The position numbers and the translations under genes are program-made. The notes under the pieces are model-generated. The model saw only the letters and a list, made by a program, of their open reading frames with translations, did no database searches and was not told the origin of the DNA. From Lentisphaerota bacterium (lineage in GTDB: Bacteria; Verrucomicrobiota; Kiritimatiellia; UBA8416; JAIOPI01), in contig JAIOPI010000020.1 in assembly GCA_021413965.1 (NCBI GenBank), positions 1 to 38,507 on the forward strand: a stretch of 38,507 nucleotides of DNA. Direction: 5' to 3'. This document shows, piece by piece, positions 1 through 6,369 of this stretch (the stretch's first letter is position 1; every line of letters starts with the position of its first letter).

Positions 1-72
1 GCCCTGGACCCATACAACCTCCGAACCCTCATCGACGCCCAACGCGCCAAAATCATGGCCCGCCTTCGGTAA
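1..72 (+). CDS. Transposase/integrase-like protein, C-terminal fragment
   Basis: An open frame enters from the left edge and ends at TAA 70-72. Only 23 residues are visible, reading ALDPYNLRTLIDAQ and then a basic tail ending MARLR. A short tail of this style (NP/DP, then a charged helix ending near VR or LR) is familiar from DDE integrase-type transposases of unclassified IS groups, but so short a piece cannot be classified alone. The main support is position: the stop codon lies inside the inner terminal repeat, as expected for an IS gene running to the end of its element. It may be the same gene whose first codons appear at 38464. Confidence 0.5.
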   Translation, partial: ALDPYNLRTLIDAQRAKIMARLR

Positions 73-90
73 CATTCATTATGGCGCAAC
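64..90. repeat. Inner terminal inverted repeat, left IS copy
   Basis: This 27-base unit starts CTTCGGTAAC and ends GGCGCAAC. Its reverse complement differs from 38419-38445 at one position. It overlaps the transposase stop codon. Confidence 0.75.
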
Positions 91-110
91 CATCTCGAGG
101 ACCCGGTACC

Positions 111-138
111 CTTCGGTAACGTTTTATTCTGGCGCAAC
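111..138. repeat. Outer terminal inverted repeat, left IS copy
   Basis: This second unit has the same CTTCGGTAAC and GGCGCAAC blocks as the unit at 64-90, separated by a 10-base instead of a 9-base AT-rich spacer. It starts 47 bp after the inner unit and probably marks the outer edge of the element. The next gene starts about 60 bp further on. Confidence 0.7.
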
Positions 139-198
139 GCGCAGGCGCGCGCGATCCCGGGCTTGCCCCTCGCCACGCCCCAAGGCTACCATGACGCT

Positions 199-1233
199 AT
201 GAAATCCATCGACCGCGTCCGCGCCATCGTGAACGGGCAGCCCGTCGATCACCTGCCCGCGCAACCCATGGTCATGATGTTCGCGGCCAAGCACATCGGC
301 ATGCCCTACATTGAGTACACCCGCGACAGCCGCAAAATGGCGGAGGCCCAGGTGAAGGTCGCCCGGGACTTCGGCATCGACTGTCTCCTCACATGCTCTG
401 ATCCCGCCCGCGAGGTCATCGATATCGCCGGCGACGGCAGCGTCGAATGGTTCGACGACCAGGGGCCCGCCATCCATGAATCCCGCGCTGCCCTCAAAGA
501 CAAATCCCGCCTGCAGCAGTTCAAGGTGCCCGACCCGCTCGGCGGCGGGCGCATGCATGACCGCGTCGACGGCATCCGCCTCATGCGCCGCGAAGCCGGC
601 CCCGATGTCTCGATCGTGGGCTGGGTCGAAGGGCCACTCGCCCTCGCCCAGGAATTGCGCGGCCTCAATACCATCATGACCGACTTCATCGACGACCCCG
701 ACTTCGTGCGCGAACTGCTCACCTTCACCGCCGATGTCGCCATCCGCTACGCCCCCGCGCAAATCGACGCCGGCGCCGACACAATCGGCATGAGTGACGC
801 CGCCGCCTCGCTCATGGGCCCTCACTTCTACGCCGAGTACCTCTTCCCCCAACAGTTGCGCGTCCTGAGCCATATCAAACGCCGCTATCCGCACGTGCTG
901 ACCCGACTCCATATGTGCGGACAGACCGCCGCGCTGCTATCCCAGATGTGCGCCCTGCCCGCCGATATCCTCGAGTTGGACTTCCCCGTTGACCTCGTCG
1001 CCGCCCGCCGGGCCTTCGGCCCGCGCCGCGTCATCAGCGGCAACGTCTCCACGATCACCGATCTGATGGAAGGCACGCCCGAACGCGTCTATGCCGCCGC
1101 ACAGCGCTGCCACGCCATCTCCGGCGGCTACCATATTGTCAATAGCGGCTGCGAAGTCTCCCCCCGCACGCCGCCCGAAAATCTGCGCGCGCTCATCCGC
1201 TACGCCCAGGAACACGGCCCCGCTGACGTCTGA
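199..1233 (+). CDS. UroD/MtaA-family corrinoid-type methyltransferase
   Basis: The 344-residue protein belongs to the uroporphyrinogen decarboxylase superfamily. It resembles the cobamide:thiol methyltransferase branch (MtaA, MtbA, CmuA) rather than true HemE. The branch marker is a zinc site, His-x-Cys followed by a distal Cys. Here H238 and C240 lie in LHMCG, and C318 lies in SGCEV, followed by a Pro-rich PRTPPENL segment typical of the C-terminus. Known members move methyl groups between a corrinoid protein and a thiol; the substrate here cannot be read. No corrinoid protein or MtaB-like partner is adjacent. ATG 199 was chosen because family alignment starts there; an in-frame upstream start at 163 would add 12 unlike residues. 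The gene begins about 60 bp from the IS edge, so its natural upstream region may have been replaced. Confidence 0.8.
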   Translation: MKSIDRVRAIVNGQPVDHLPAQPMVMMFAAKHIGMPYIEYTRDSRKMAEAQVKVARDFGIDCLLTCSDPAREVIDIAGDGSVEWFDDQGPAIHESRAALKDKSRLQQFKVPDPLGGGRMHDRVDGIRLMRREAGPDVSIVGWVEGPLALAQELRGLNTIMTDFIDDPDFVRELLTFTADVAIRYAPAQIDAGADTIGMSDAAASLMGPHFYAEYLFPQQLRVLSHIKRRYPHVLTRLHMCGQTAALLSQMCALPADILELDFPVDLVAARRAFGPRRVISGNVSTITDLMEGTPERVYAAAQRCHAISGGYHIVNSGCEVSPRTPPENLRALIRYAQEHGPADV

Positions 1234-1281
1234 TATCGGCCACCGCAACACCCGCCACTCGCCCCACCATCACCCTCGCCC

Positions 1282-1310
1282 TTGCGCCCCGCGCGCAAAC
1301 GGCGTACCCT
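1282..1310 (+). promoter_or_regulatory. Possible sigma-70-like promoter for the SGNH hydrolase gene
   Basis: TTGCGC (1282-1287) and TACCCT (1305-1310) are separated by 17 bases, about 25 bases before the ATG at 1336. The -10 match is weak, so this is tentative. Confidence 0.3.
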
Positions 1311-1335
1311 CTTGCACTTTCTGGAGACGGACGCT

Positions 1336-2043
1336 ATGCGCATATTGATCCCCTGTGGAATCCGTGCCCTGATGCTCGCCGGCCTCCTCGCCCTCCCCGC
1401 CCCCTCTGGCGCCGAAACCAACCCCATCGGCCCCGCCCCCGCCACCAACACCACCCGCGTCGTCTGCGTGGGAGACAGCATCACCTATGGCTCCGGCCTG
1501 GATGATCCCGAGCAGCAGAGTTACCCCGCCCGCCTCGCCAAGATCCTGGGCCCGAAATGGGACATACAGAATTTCGGCCAGCCTGGCGCCACCTGCCTGG
1601 CCAAGAGCGATCACCCCCTCTGTCAGACCGGCGCAATCCCCATGGCCATGGCCACCGACCCCCAGATCGTACTCATTCTCCTGGGAACCAACGACTCCAA
1701 GGCCCACAACTGGACACGCCCCGAAAACTTCATTCCGGACTACCAGGATCTGCTGACGAGCTTCCTCAACCTGCACACCCACCCGAAAGTCTGGCTCTGT
1801 ACCCCCCTGCCCGTGTTCACCACGACCTCCGGGTTCTCCGACGACCGCATCCGCACCGAAGTCATCCCCAAGGTGCGCGCCATCGCGGCCAAGGCCGGCA
1901 TTTCCGTCATCGATCTCTACGAGCCTTTCCGCACCCGGGGCGATCTGCTCCCTGACGGCATCCACCCGAATGCCGAAGGTGCCACCCTCATCGCCAATAT
2001 CATCGCCCGCGTCATCCAAGCCGATCATGACGTTGCGCCTTGA
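1336..2043 (+). CDS. Secreted SGNH/GDSL hydrolase
   Basis: This 235-residue protein of the SGNH hydrolase fold (esterases, lipases, carbohydrate deacetylases) has the expected blocks in order. Block I is GDSIT with nucleophile S48, block II has G81, block III is GTND with N119, and block V is DGIHPN with D207 and H210. The start at 1336 gives a clear signal peptide (hydrophobic residues 9-22, cleavage near SGA-E at 26/27), so the enzyme should act outside the cytoplasm. A GGAG at 1323-1326 is a suitable ribosome site for this ATG. In-frame codons back to 1282 would spoil the signal peptide and are not used. In this bacterial group such proteins often act on acetylated or sulfated polysaccharides; that substrate is only a guess. 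Confidence 0.82.
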   Translation: MRILIPCGIRALMLAGLLALPAPSGAETNPIGPAPATNTTRVVCVGDSITYGSGLDDPEQQSYPARLAKILGPKWDIQNFGQPGATCLAKSDHPLCQTGAIPMAMATDPQIVLILLGTNDSKAHNWTRPENFIPDYQDLLTSFLNLHTHPKVWLCTPLPVFTTTSGFSDDRIRTEVIPKVRAIAAKAGISVIDLYEPFRTRGDLLPDGIHPNAEGATLIANIIARVIQADHDVAP

Positions 2044-2127
2044 ACCCCTCTCCCGAAGGCTTAGAGTTATGGATATTTCTGTCCGTTTAAGCTCCCCGCC
2101 CTGCCGCCCTGGACGGAAAGGCGCGCG

Positions 2128-3141
2128 ATGAATCACGATCACGCCTGGCACCGGCGGGGGACGACCCTCGGCACCCTCACCGGACTCGTCTCCGTGCTGC
2201 TATGGAGCACGACCGTCGCGCTGCAGCGCAGCCTCTCCGAGGCACTCGGTCCCCTGGGTGCGCCGGCGGCGGTCTTCAGCGTGGCCGGGGCCATCGCACT
2301 CGTCCGCCTCGCCGCCTCCGGAACCCTGCGGACCAATCTGCGCGGAATGCCCCCACGATATCTCGCCGTCTGCGGCCCGCTCTTCGTAACCAACCTGATC
2401 GTCCTCTTCCTGGGTATTGGCCTCGCCCGCACACGCCAGCAGGCCATCGAGGTCGGTCTCCTGAATTACCTCTGGCCAGCCACCACCATGATCGGCGCCG
2501 TCTTCCTCCTCCGTAAACGCGCCGGACTCGGACTCTGGTTCGGCACCCTCGTCGCCATCGCGGGCGTCGTCTTCGCCATGACCGCCGGCCAGGGCATCAC
2601 GTGGAATTCGGTCGCCCGCAACGTGGCCTCCGCTCCCCTCGCCTATACCTTCGGCCTCATGTCTGCCATCACCTGGGGCCTCTACTCCAACCTGACGCGG
2701 CGCTGGGCCGGCCCGCAGGGGGCCGGCGCGGTCGATCTCTTCCTCCCCCTCACCGGCGTGTTCATGCTGATCGTGCAGGGCCTGATCGGCAAGCCGCTCC
2801 ACTGGAACACCACCCTCGCCATCGAAGCCGCCTGCCTCGGCACCTTCAGCTGGCTGGCCTACGCCTGCTGGGATTTCGCCATGCGACGCGGCAGCGTCGT
2901 GCTCGTCGCGGCCTGCTCCTACCTGACCCCGATCCTCTCCATCCTCTGCAGCTCGCTCTACCTGCACATCCGCCCGCCCGCCACGGTCTGGCTGGGAGCT
3001 GCACTGATCGTCTTGGGATCCCTCGTGAGCTGGCGCTCCGTGGACGACATGCCCGCCGTCGCCCCATGCCCCACCCCGCCGCCCGACGGCGCGCCCCCGC
3101 ACCACCCCTCGCCCCTGCCTCAGCTCTCGGCCGAAACCTGA
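2128..3141 (+). CDS. yddG: EamA/DMT transporter, YddG-like aromatic amino acid exporter
   Basis: This 337-residue drug/metabolite transporter has about ten membrane spans in two EamA halves. The likeness to E. coli YddG is more than general. The N-terminus has LLWSTTVALQRSLSE followed by LGPLGAPAA (YddG: VLWSTMVGLIRGVSE, LGPVGGAAA). Span 4 has QAIEVGLLNYLWP (YddG: QAIEVGMVNYLWP). The C-terminal half has GSVVLVAACSYLTPILS (YddG: GNVTIMAVGSYFTPVLS). YddG exports aromatic amino acids across the inner membrane; the substrate here is inferred from that similarity. A Pro-rich cytoplasmic tail of about 30 residues is extra. The gene stands alone between unrelated genes. Confidence 0.8.
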   Translation: MNHDHAWHRRGTTLGTLTGLVSVLLWSTTVALQRSLSEALGPLGAPAAVFSVAGAIALVRLAASGTLRTNLRGMPPRYLAVCGPLFVTNLIVLFLGIGLARTRQQAIEVGLLNYLWPATTMIGAVFLLRKRAGLGLWFGTLVAIAGVVFAMTAGQGITWNSVARNVASAPLAYTFGLMSAITWGLYSNLTRRWAGPQGAGAVDLFLPLTGVFMLIVQGLIGKPLHWNTTLAIEAACLGTFSWLAYACWDFAMRRGSVVLVAACSYLTPILSILCSSLYLHIRPPATVWLGAALIVLGSLVSWRSVDDMPAVAPCPTPPPDGAPPHHPSPLPQLSAET

Positions 3142-3301
3142 CGGGCCGCACCGGACGTGACCGCCCCGCGCCCGTGACGCGGAAGTCCATCCTCACGCCG
3201 TCGCTGACGCGATCGGGCATCGTGCAATGTCAGCGCCAAGTGGTTGACGCTGCCGACATCATCGCGCAGGATATGGACGATCTTGTCTCTGCGAGCATGC
3301 G

Positions 3302-4264
3302 ATGAGCCAAACCACAACAAATCGGCGACGCCGCCTCCCGGGAACCGACCTGGACGTCTCCCCACTCTGCTACGGCACCGTCCCCTTCGGCTCTCACGTG
3401 CGAGGCGACGACCTGCAGCGGCTCTACGACACCTTCCGCGCCGCCGGCGGAAACTTCTTCGACACGGCCCACTGCTACTGCTTCTGGCTCGAGGCGGGCA
3501 CCGGCTGCAGCGAACGCGCCCTCGGCGCATGCATGCGCCGCGCCGGGGACCGCGGGCAGGTGATTGTCGCCACCAAGGGCGGACTGCCTTCACAAGGCGT
3601 CAGCTACCCGCGACCCGACGCGTACCTCGACCCCGCTGTCATCGCCCAGGACCTGACGGAAAGCCTCGAGCGGCTTGGATTGGATCGCGTCGATCTGTAC
3701 TGGCTCCACCGCGATGACACGCGCGTGCCCGTCGGTGAAATTGTGACGATGCTCAATGCGGAAGTCGCGCGCGGCCGCGTGCGCTACCTGGGCGCGAGCA
3801 ACTGGACCACCGGCCGCCTGGCACAAGCCAACGCCTACGCCGCGGCCCACGGCCTCCAGGGCTTCGCCGCCTCCCAGCCCCGCTGGTGCCTGGCGCAGGT
3901 CAACCCGGTCGGGGATTCCACCATGCTCTTCCTGCAGGAGGCAGACCGCCTCTGGCATGTGCAGTCCGGGCTCACCCTGATTCCCTACTCGCCCACCGCC
4001 TGCGGGTACTTCGCCAGCAACGGCTCACGGCATGCCGCCGTCTTCGACAATCCCGTCAGCCGCGCCCGCCTCCTACGCGTCCAGACCCTGGCGCGCGAAC
4101 TGGGCGCCACCACCAACCAGATCGCCCTCGCCTACGTGATGGGTCAACCCTTCCCCACCATCCCAATCCTCGGCACCGCCGATGCCTCGCATCTGCTGGA
4201 TGCCTTCGGCGCCTTGTCGCTGGCCCTCACCCCCGCCCAGGTTGAATGGCTCCGCGACGGCTGA
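3302..4264 (+). CDS. Aldo/keto reductase
   Basis: The 320-residue protein is an NADPH-type aldo/keto reductase with the full catalytic tetrad: D54 and Y59 in FDTAHCYC, K92 in VATKGG, and H136 in LYWLHRDD. The GASNW motif of the barrel follows, as in the YajO/Tas-like group. It is a soluble (beta/alpha)8 enzyme reducing a carbonyl or oxidising a sugar-type alcohol; the substrate is not readable. The start ATG at 3302 overlaps the end of a 43-codon frame (3174-3305) whose reality is uncertain. No ribosome site is obvious. The gene converges on larE, with 74 bases between the two stop codons and no strong terminator seen. Confidence 0.85.
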   Translation: MSQTTTNRRRRLPGTDLDVSPLCYGTVPFGSHVRGDDLQRLYDTFRAAGGNFFDTAHCYCFWLEAGTGCSERALGACMRRAGDRGQVIVATKGGLPSQGVSYPRPDAYLDPAVIAQDLTESLERLGLDRVDLYWLHRDDTRVPVGEIVTMLNAEVARGRVRYLGASNWTTGRLAQANAYAAAHGLQGFAASQPRWCLAQVNPVGDSTMLFLQEADRLWHVQSGLTLIPYSPTACGYFASNGSRHAAVFDNPVSRARLLRVQTLARELGATTNQIALAYVMGQPFPTIPILGTADASHLLDAFGALSLALTPAQVEWLRDG

Positions 4265-4338
4265 CCCCGCCCACCAGGCCGGCCGGGCAACGGATGCTGC
4301 CGTCGTCGGGGGAGAAGCATCGGAATGGATATCGTGGG

Positions 4339-5181
4339 TCAGGATGCGATCGCGGCCCCCGGTGCCACCGCAGGCTTGGCGCCGTGCATGCGTCCGCGCT
4401 TGTAAGGTTCAAGGTCCACCGTCACGAACCGGAACCCGGCGGCTTTGCCCAACGCAGTCACGGCCGCCCGCACCGACGGATCCATGACCTTGCCGAACTC
4501 CGCCTCCTCCAGCTCAATGCGGGCCATCGCGCCGTGATGGCGCACCCGAATCTGCCGGAACCCCATCTGCTTGAGCCCGTCCTCCACGCGGTCGATCGCG
4601 TGCAGCATGTCCGCCGTGATCTGCGTGCCGTGCGGCACGCGCGAGGACAGGCATGCCATCTCCGGCTTGTCCGCCGTCGGCAGCCCCAACGCCCGCGACC
4701 AATCCCGGATCTCCTGCTTGCCGATCCCAGCCTCCACAAACGGGCTGATCACGCCGTGCTCCTGCGCCGCCCGCCGCCCGGGGCGCACGTCGCCCAGGTC
4801 GTCAATGTTGGTGCCATCCGCCACCGCCGGCAGACCCTCGCGCTGCGCCAGCTGCGTCAGCAGCTTGAACAGCTCGTGCTTGCAGAAGTAACACCGGTCC
4901 ACCGCATTCCGCACGTAATTCGGGTCGTCCAGCTCATGCGTGTCCACCACCAGGTGCCGAATGCCGATGCGGGCCGCCAGCTCTTCCGCCTCGTGCCGCT
5001 CGCGCTCCGCCAGCGACGCCGACACGCCCGTCACGGCCAGCGCCCGCGGCCCAAGCTCGGCCTGGGCAATCGCGGCCAAAAACGTGCTGTCCACGCCCCC
5101 CGAGAAGGCCACCACCAGGCCGCCCCGTTCCCTCAACTGGCGCCGGAGCGCTTCCAATTTGGTATCGTCAGCCACAGCCAC
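4339..5181 (-). CDS. larE: LarE-type ATP-dependent sulfur transferase
   Basis: LarE inserts sulfur into the pyridinium-dicarboxylate nucleotide precursor of the nickel-pincer (NPN) cofactor of lactate racemase and related enzymes. The 280-residue product has the PP-loop SGGVDS at 27-32, which adenylates the substrate, and C177 in MACLSSR, equivalent to the sulfur-donating cysteine of the family. C97 and C100 in RCYFCK add a CxxC. LarE is known in two forms: one sacrifices a single protein cysteine, the other uses three cysteines holding a [4Fe-4S] cluster. This protein fits the three-cysteine form. GTG 5181 is chosen because GAGG lies 6 bases upstream and the length then suits the family; the open frame continues to 5661 but that extension is unlike LarE. 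No larA, larB or larC is nearby. Confidence 0.85.
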   Translation of the reverse strand: MAVADDTKLEALRRQLRERGGLVVAFSGGVDSTFLAAIAQAELGPRALAVTGVSASLAERERHEAEELAARIGIRHLVVDTHELDDPNYVRNAVDRCYFCKHELFKLLTQLAQREGLPAVADGTNIDDLGDVRPGRRAAQEHGVISPFVEAGIGKQEIRDWSRALGLPTADKPEMACLSSRVPHGTQITADMLHAIDRVEDGLKQMGFRQIRVRHHGAMARIELEEAEFGKVMDPSVRAAVTALGKAAGFRFVTVDLEPYKRGRMHGAKPAVAPGAAIAS

Positions 5182-5217
5182 CCCCAACCTCAATTCGCTC
5201 GCCAACCTCTTTCCCGC

Positions 5218-5245
5218 ATTATACTCTTTTCGGCTTACGTCGCAA
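5218..5245 (-). promoter_or_regulatory. Promoter for larE
   Basis: On the minus strand, TTGCGA (5245-5240) and a perfect TATAAT (5223-5218) are separated by 16 bases. Transcription would start about 30 bases before the GTG at 5181. It lies in an AT-richer patch between the divergent larE and CPBP genes. Confidence 0.6.
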
Positions 5246-5299
5246 ATGATTCGGCCCGCACGGGACACCAGGCCGCTCCAAACCCGCCGCTGATCACAC

Positions 5300-6184
5300 A
5301 TGGACCTCTTGGCATCCGAACACGCGCGCCGCGTCGCCGCCAGCATCCTCGCCGGTGTCCTGTTGCAGGGCGGGCTCCTCGCGCTCGCGGCCCTGATCCT
5401 GCGCCACCACTTGCGAAAGCTGCGGCCCGAAGGCCATCTGGCCACGATCCGCGCCCTGCCCTGGCAGGACATGGACGCCGTGTTCATGCTCGCGGTGTTT
5501 GTCGGCATCCAGATCGTCGCGGGTGCGGCCGGCGCCTTGTGGGCGAAACTCGCCGGCCGCCCGCCCGACGAACTGCACGCCCTCACCCTCTCCATGCAGG
5601 TGATCAGCTTCCCCGTCGCCGGCGCCACCGCGCTCGCCCTGCAGGCCAGGCGCCGCGGCATCCGATCCAGCGCCCTGCTCGGCGTCTCCTCCTGGCGCCA
5701 GGGCCGTTCCGCAGTCGGCCTGGGCGTCCTCTACTACCTCGCCATGCTGCCGTTCGTCGCCGCAACGGCTTACTTCTACAACGAGCTGCTGCGCGCCGCG
5801 GATTACCCCATCGGCCCGCAGCCCGTCATCGACCTCATACTCGATCCGACCGTCCCAGGCTGGCTGCGCGTTCAAGTCGTCGTGGTGGCCGTGACGATCG
5901 TCCCCATGGTCGAGGAAGCCATTTTCCGCGGCGTGCTCCTGCCGCTCGCGCTGCGACGCACGACGCCGGCCATCGCCATGGCCGCCGTGGCCTTCATTTT
6001 CGCCGCCCTGCACATGCACATCCCCTCCCTGGCCCCGCTCTTCGTGCTGGCCGTCGCCTTCGCCATCGCCTATGTGCAAACCGGCAGCCTGATCACCTGC
6101 ATGGTCATGCATAGCCTGTTCAATGCCGTCAGCATTGCCATCCTGATGCTCCTCGGCGGAAACACCGACCTCCTCGTCCCGTAA
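5300..6184 (+). CDS. CPBP-family intramembrane metalloprotease (CAAX protease-like)
   Basis: The 294-residue polytopic membrane protein has the three signatures of the CPBP/Abi family in its C-terminal half: EExxxR with E205, E206 and R210, FxxxH with H238 in FAALH, and HxxxN with H271 and N275. In the eukaryotic Rce1 relatives these residues form the catalytic site in the membrane. Bacterial members are linked to peptide processing and bacteriocin immunity, but most have no known substrate, and none is suggested here. The N-terminal 200 residues hold further hydrophobic spans, so the active residues sit in the last four. It is divergent from larE and convergent with the kinase gene, with 185 bases between stop codons and no clear terminator. 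Confidence 0.8.
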   Translation: MDLLASEHARRVAASILAGVLLQGGLLALAALILRHHLRKLRPEGHLATIRALPWQDMDAVFMLAVFVGIQIVAGAAGALWAKLAGRPPDELHALTLSMQVISFPVAGATALALQARRRGIRSSALLGVSSWRQGRSAVGLGVLYYLAMLPFVAATAYFYNELLRAADYPIGPQPVIDLILDPTVPGWLRVQVVVVAVTIVPMVEEAIFRGVLLPLALRRTTPAIAMAAVAFIFAALHMHIPSLAPLFVLAVAFAIAYVQTGSLITCMVMHSLFNAVSIAILMLLGGNTDLLVP

Positions 6185-6369
6185 TCGCCTCCCCGGCATC
6201 CCCCGTGCGTCCGCGGACCGGATCGACAACCAGCATGAGCGCGAGGAGACCGGCGAACACGGTGTGAAATGGCGGCCACGAGCATGCCAACGCCAACGTC
6301 CGGCAAGCGTGCCGCGCCGCGAAGGCCATCGCCGGGAATCAAGGGGCCACGTCCGCCAGGCACGCACGC

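Larger units (their letters stand above)
1..138 (+). mobile_element. Right-hand end of an insertion sequence
   Basis: The 3' end of a transposase-like reading frame (stop at 70-72) runs into two copies of one motif, at 64-90 and 111-138. Their start points are 47 bp apart. The reverse complement of the inner copy matches 26 of 27 bases at 38419-38445 near the other end of the window, where a second motif copy also lies 47 bp away. These are therefore the two ends of one element family, each with a doubled terminal repeat. The outer boundary is probably at or just after 138. A target duplication cannot be tested because the far side of each copy is outside the window. Confidence 0.7.

Noticed and set aside
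4246..6114. 622-codon plus-strand frame across larE and the CPBP gene
   Set aside because: It spans two recognised genes on other frames and has an Arg/Pro/His-rich, motif-free translation.
6185..6369. Gap between the CPBP and kinase stop codons
   Set aside because: Searched for a terminator or small gene; only weak stems and no convincing frame were seen.
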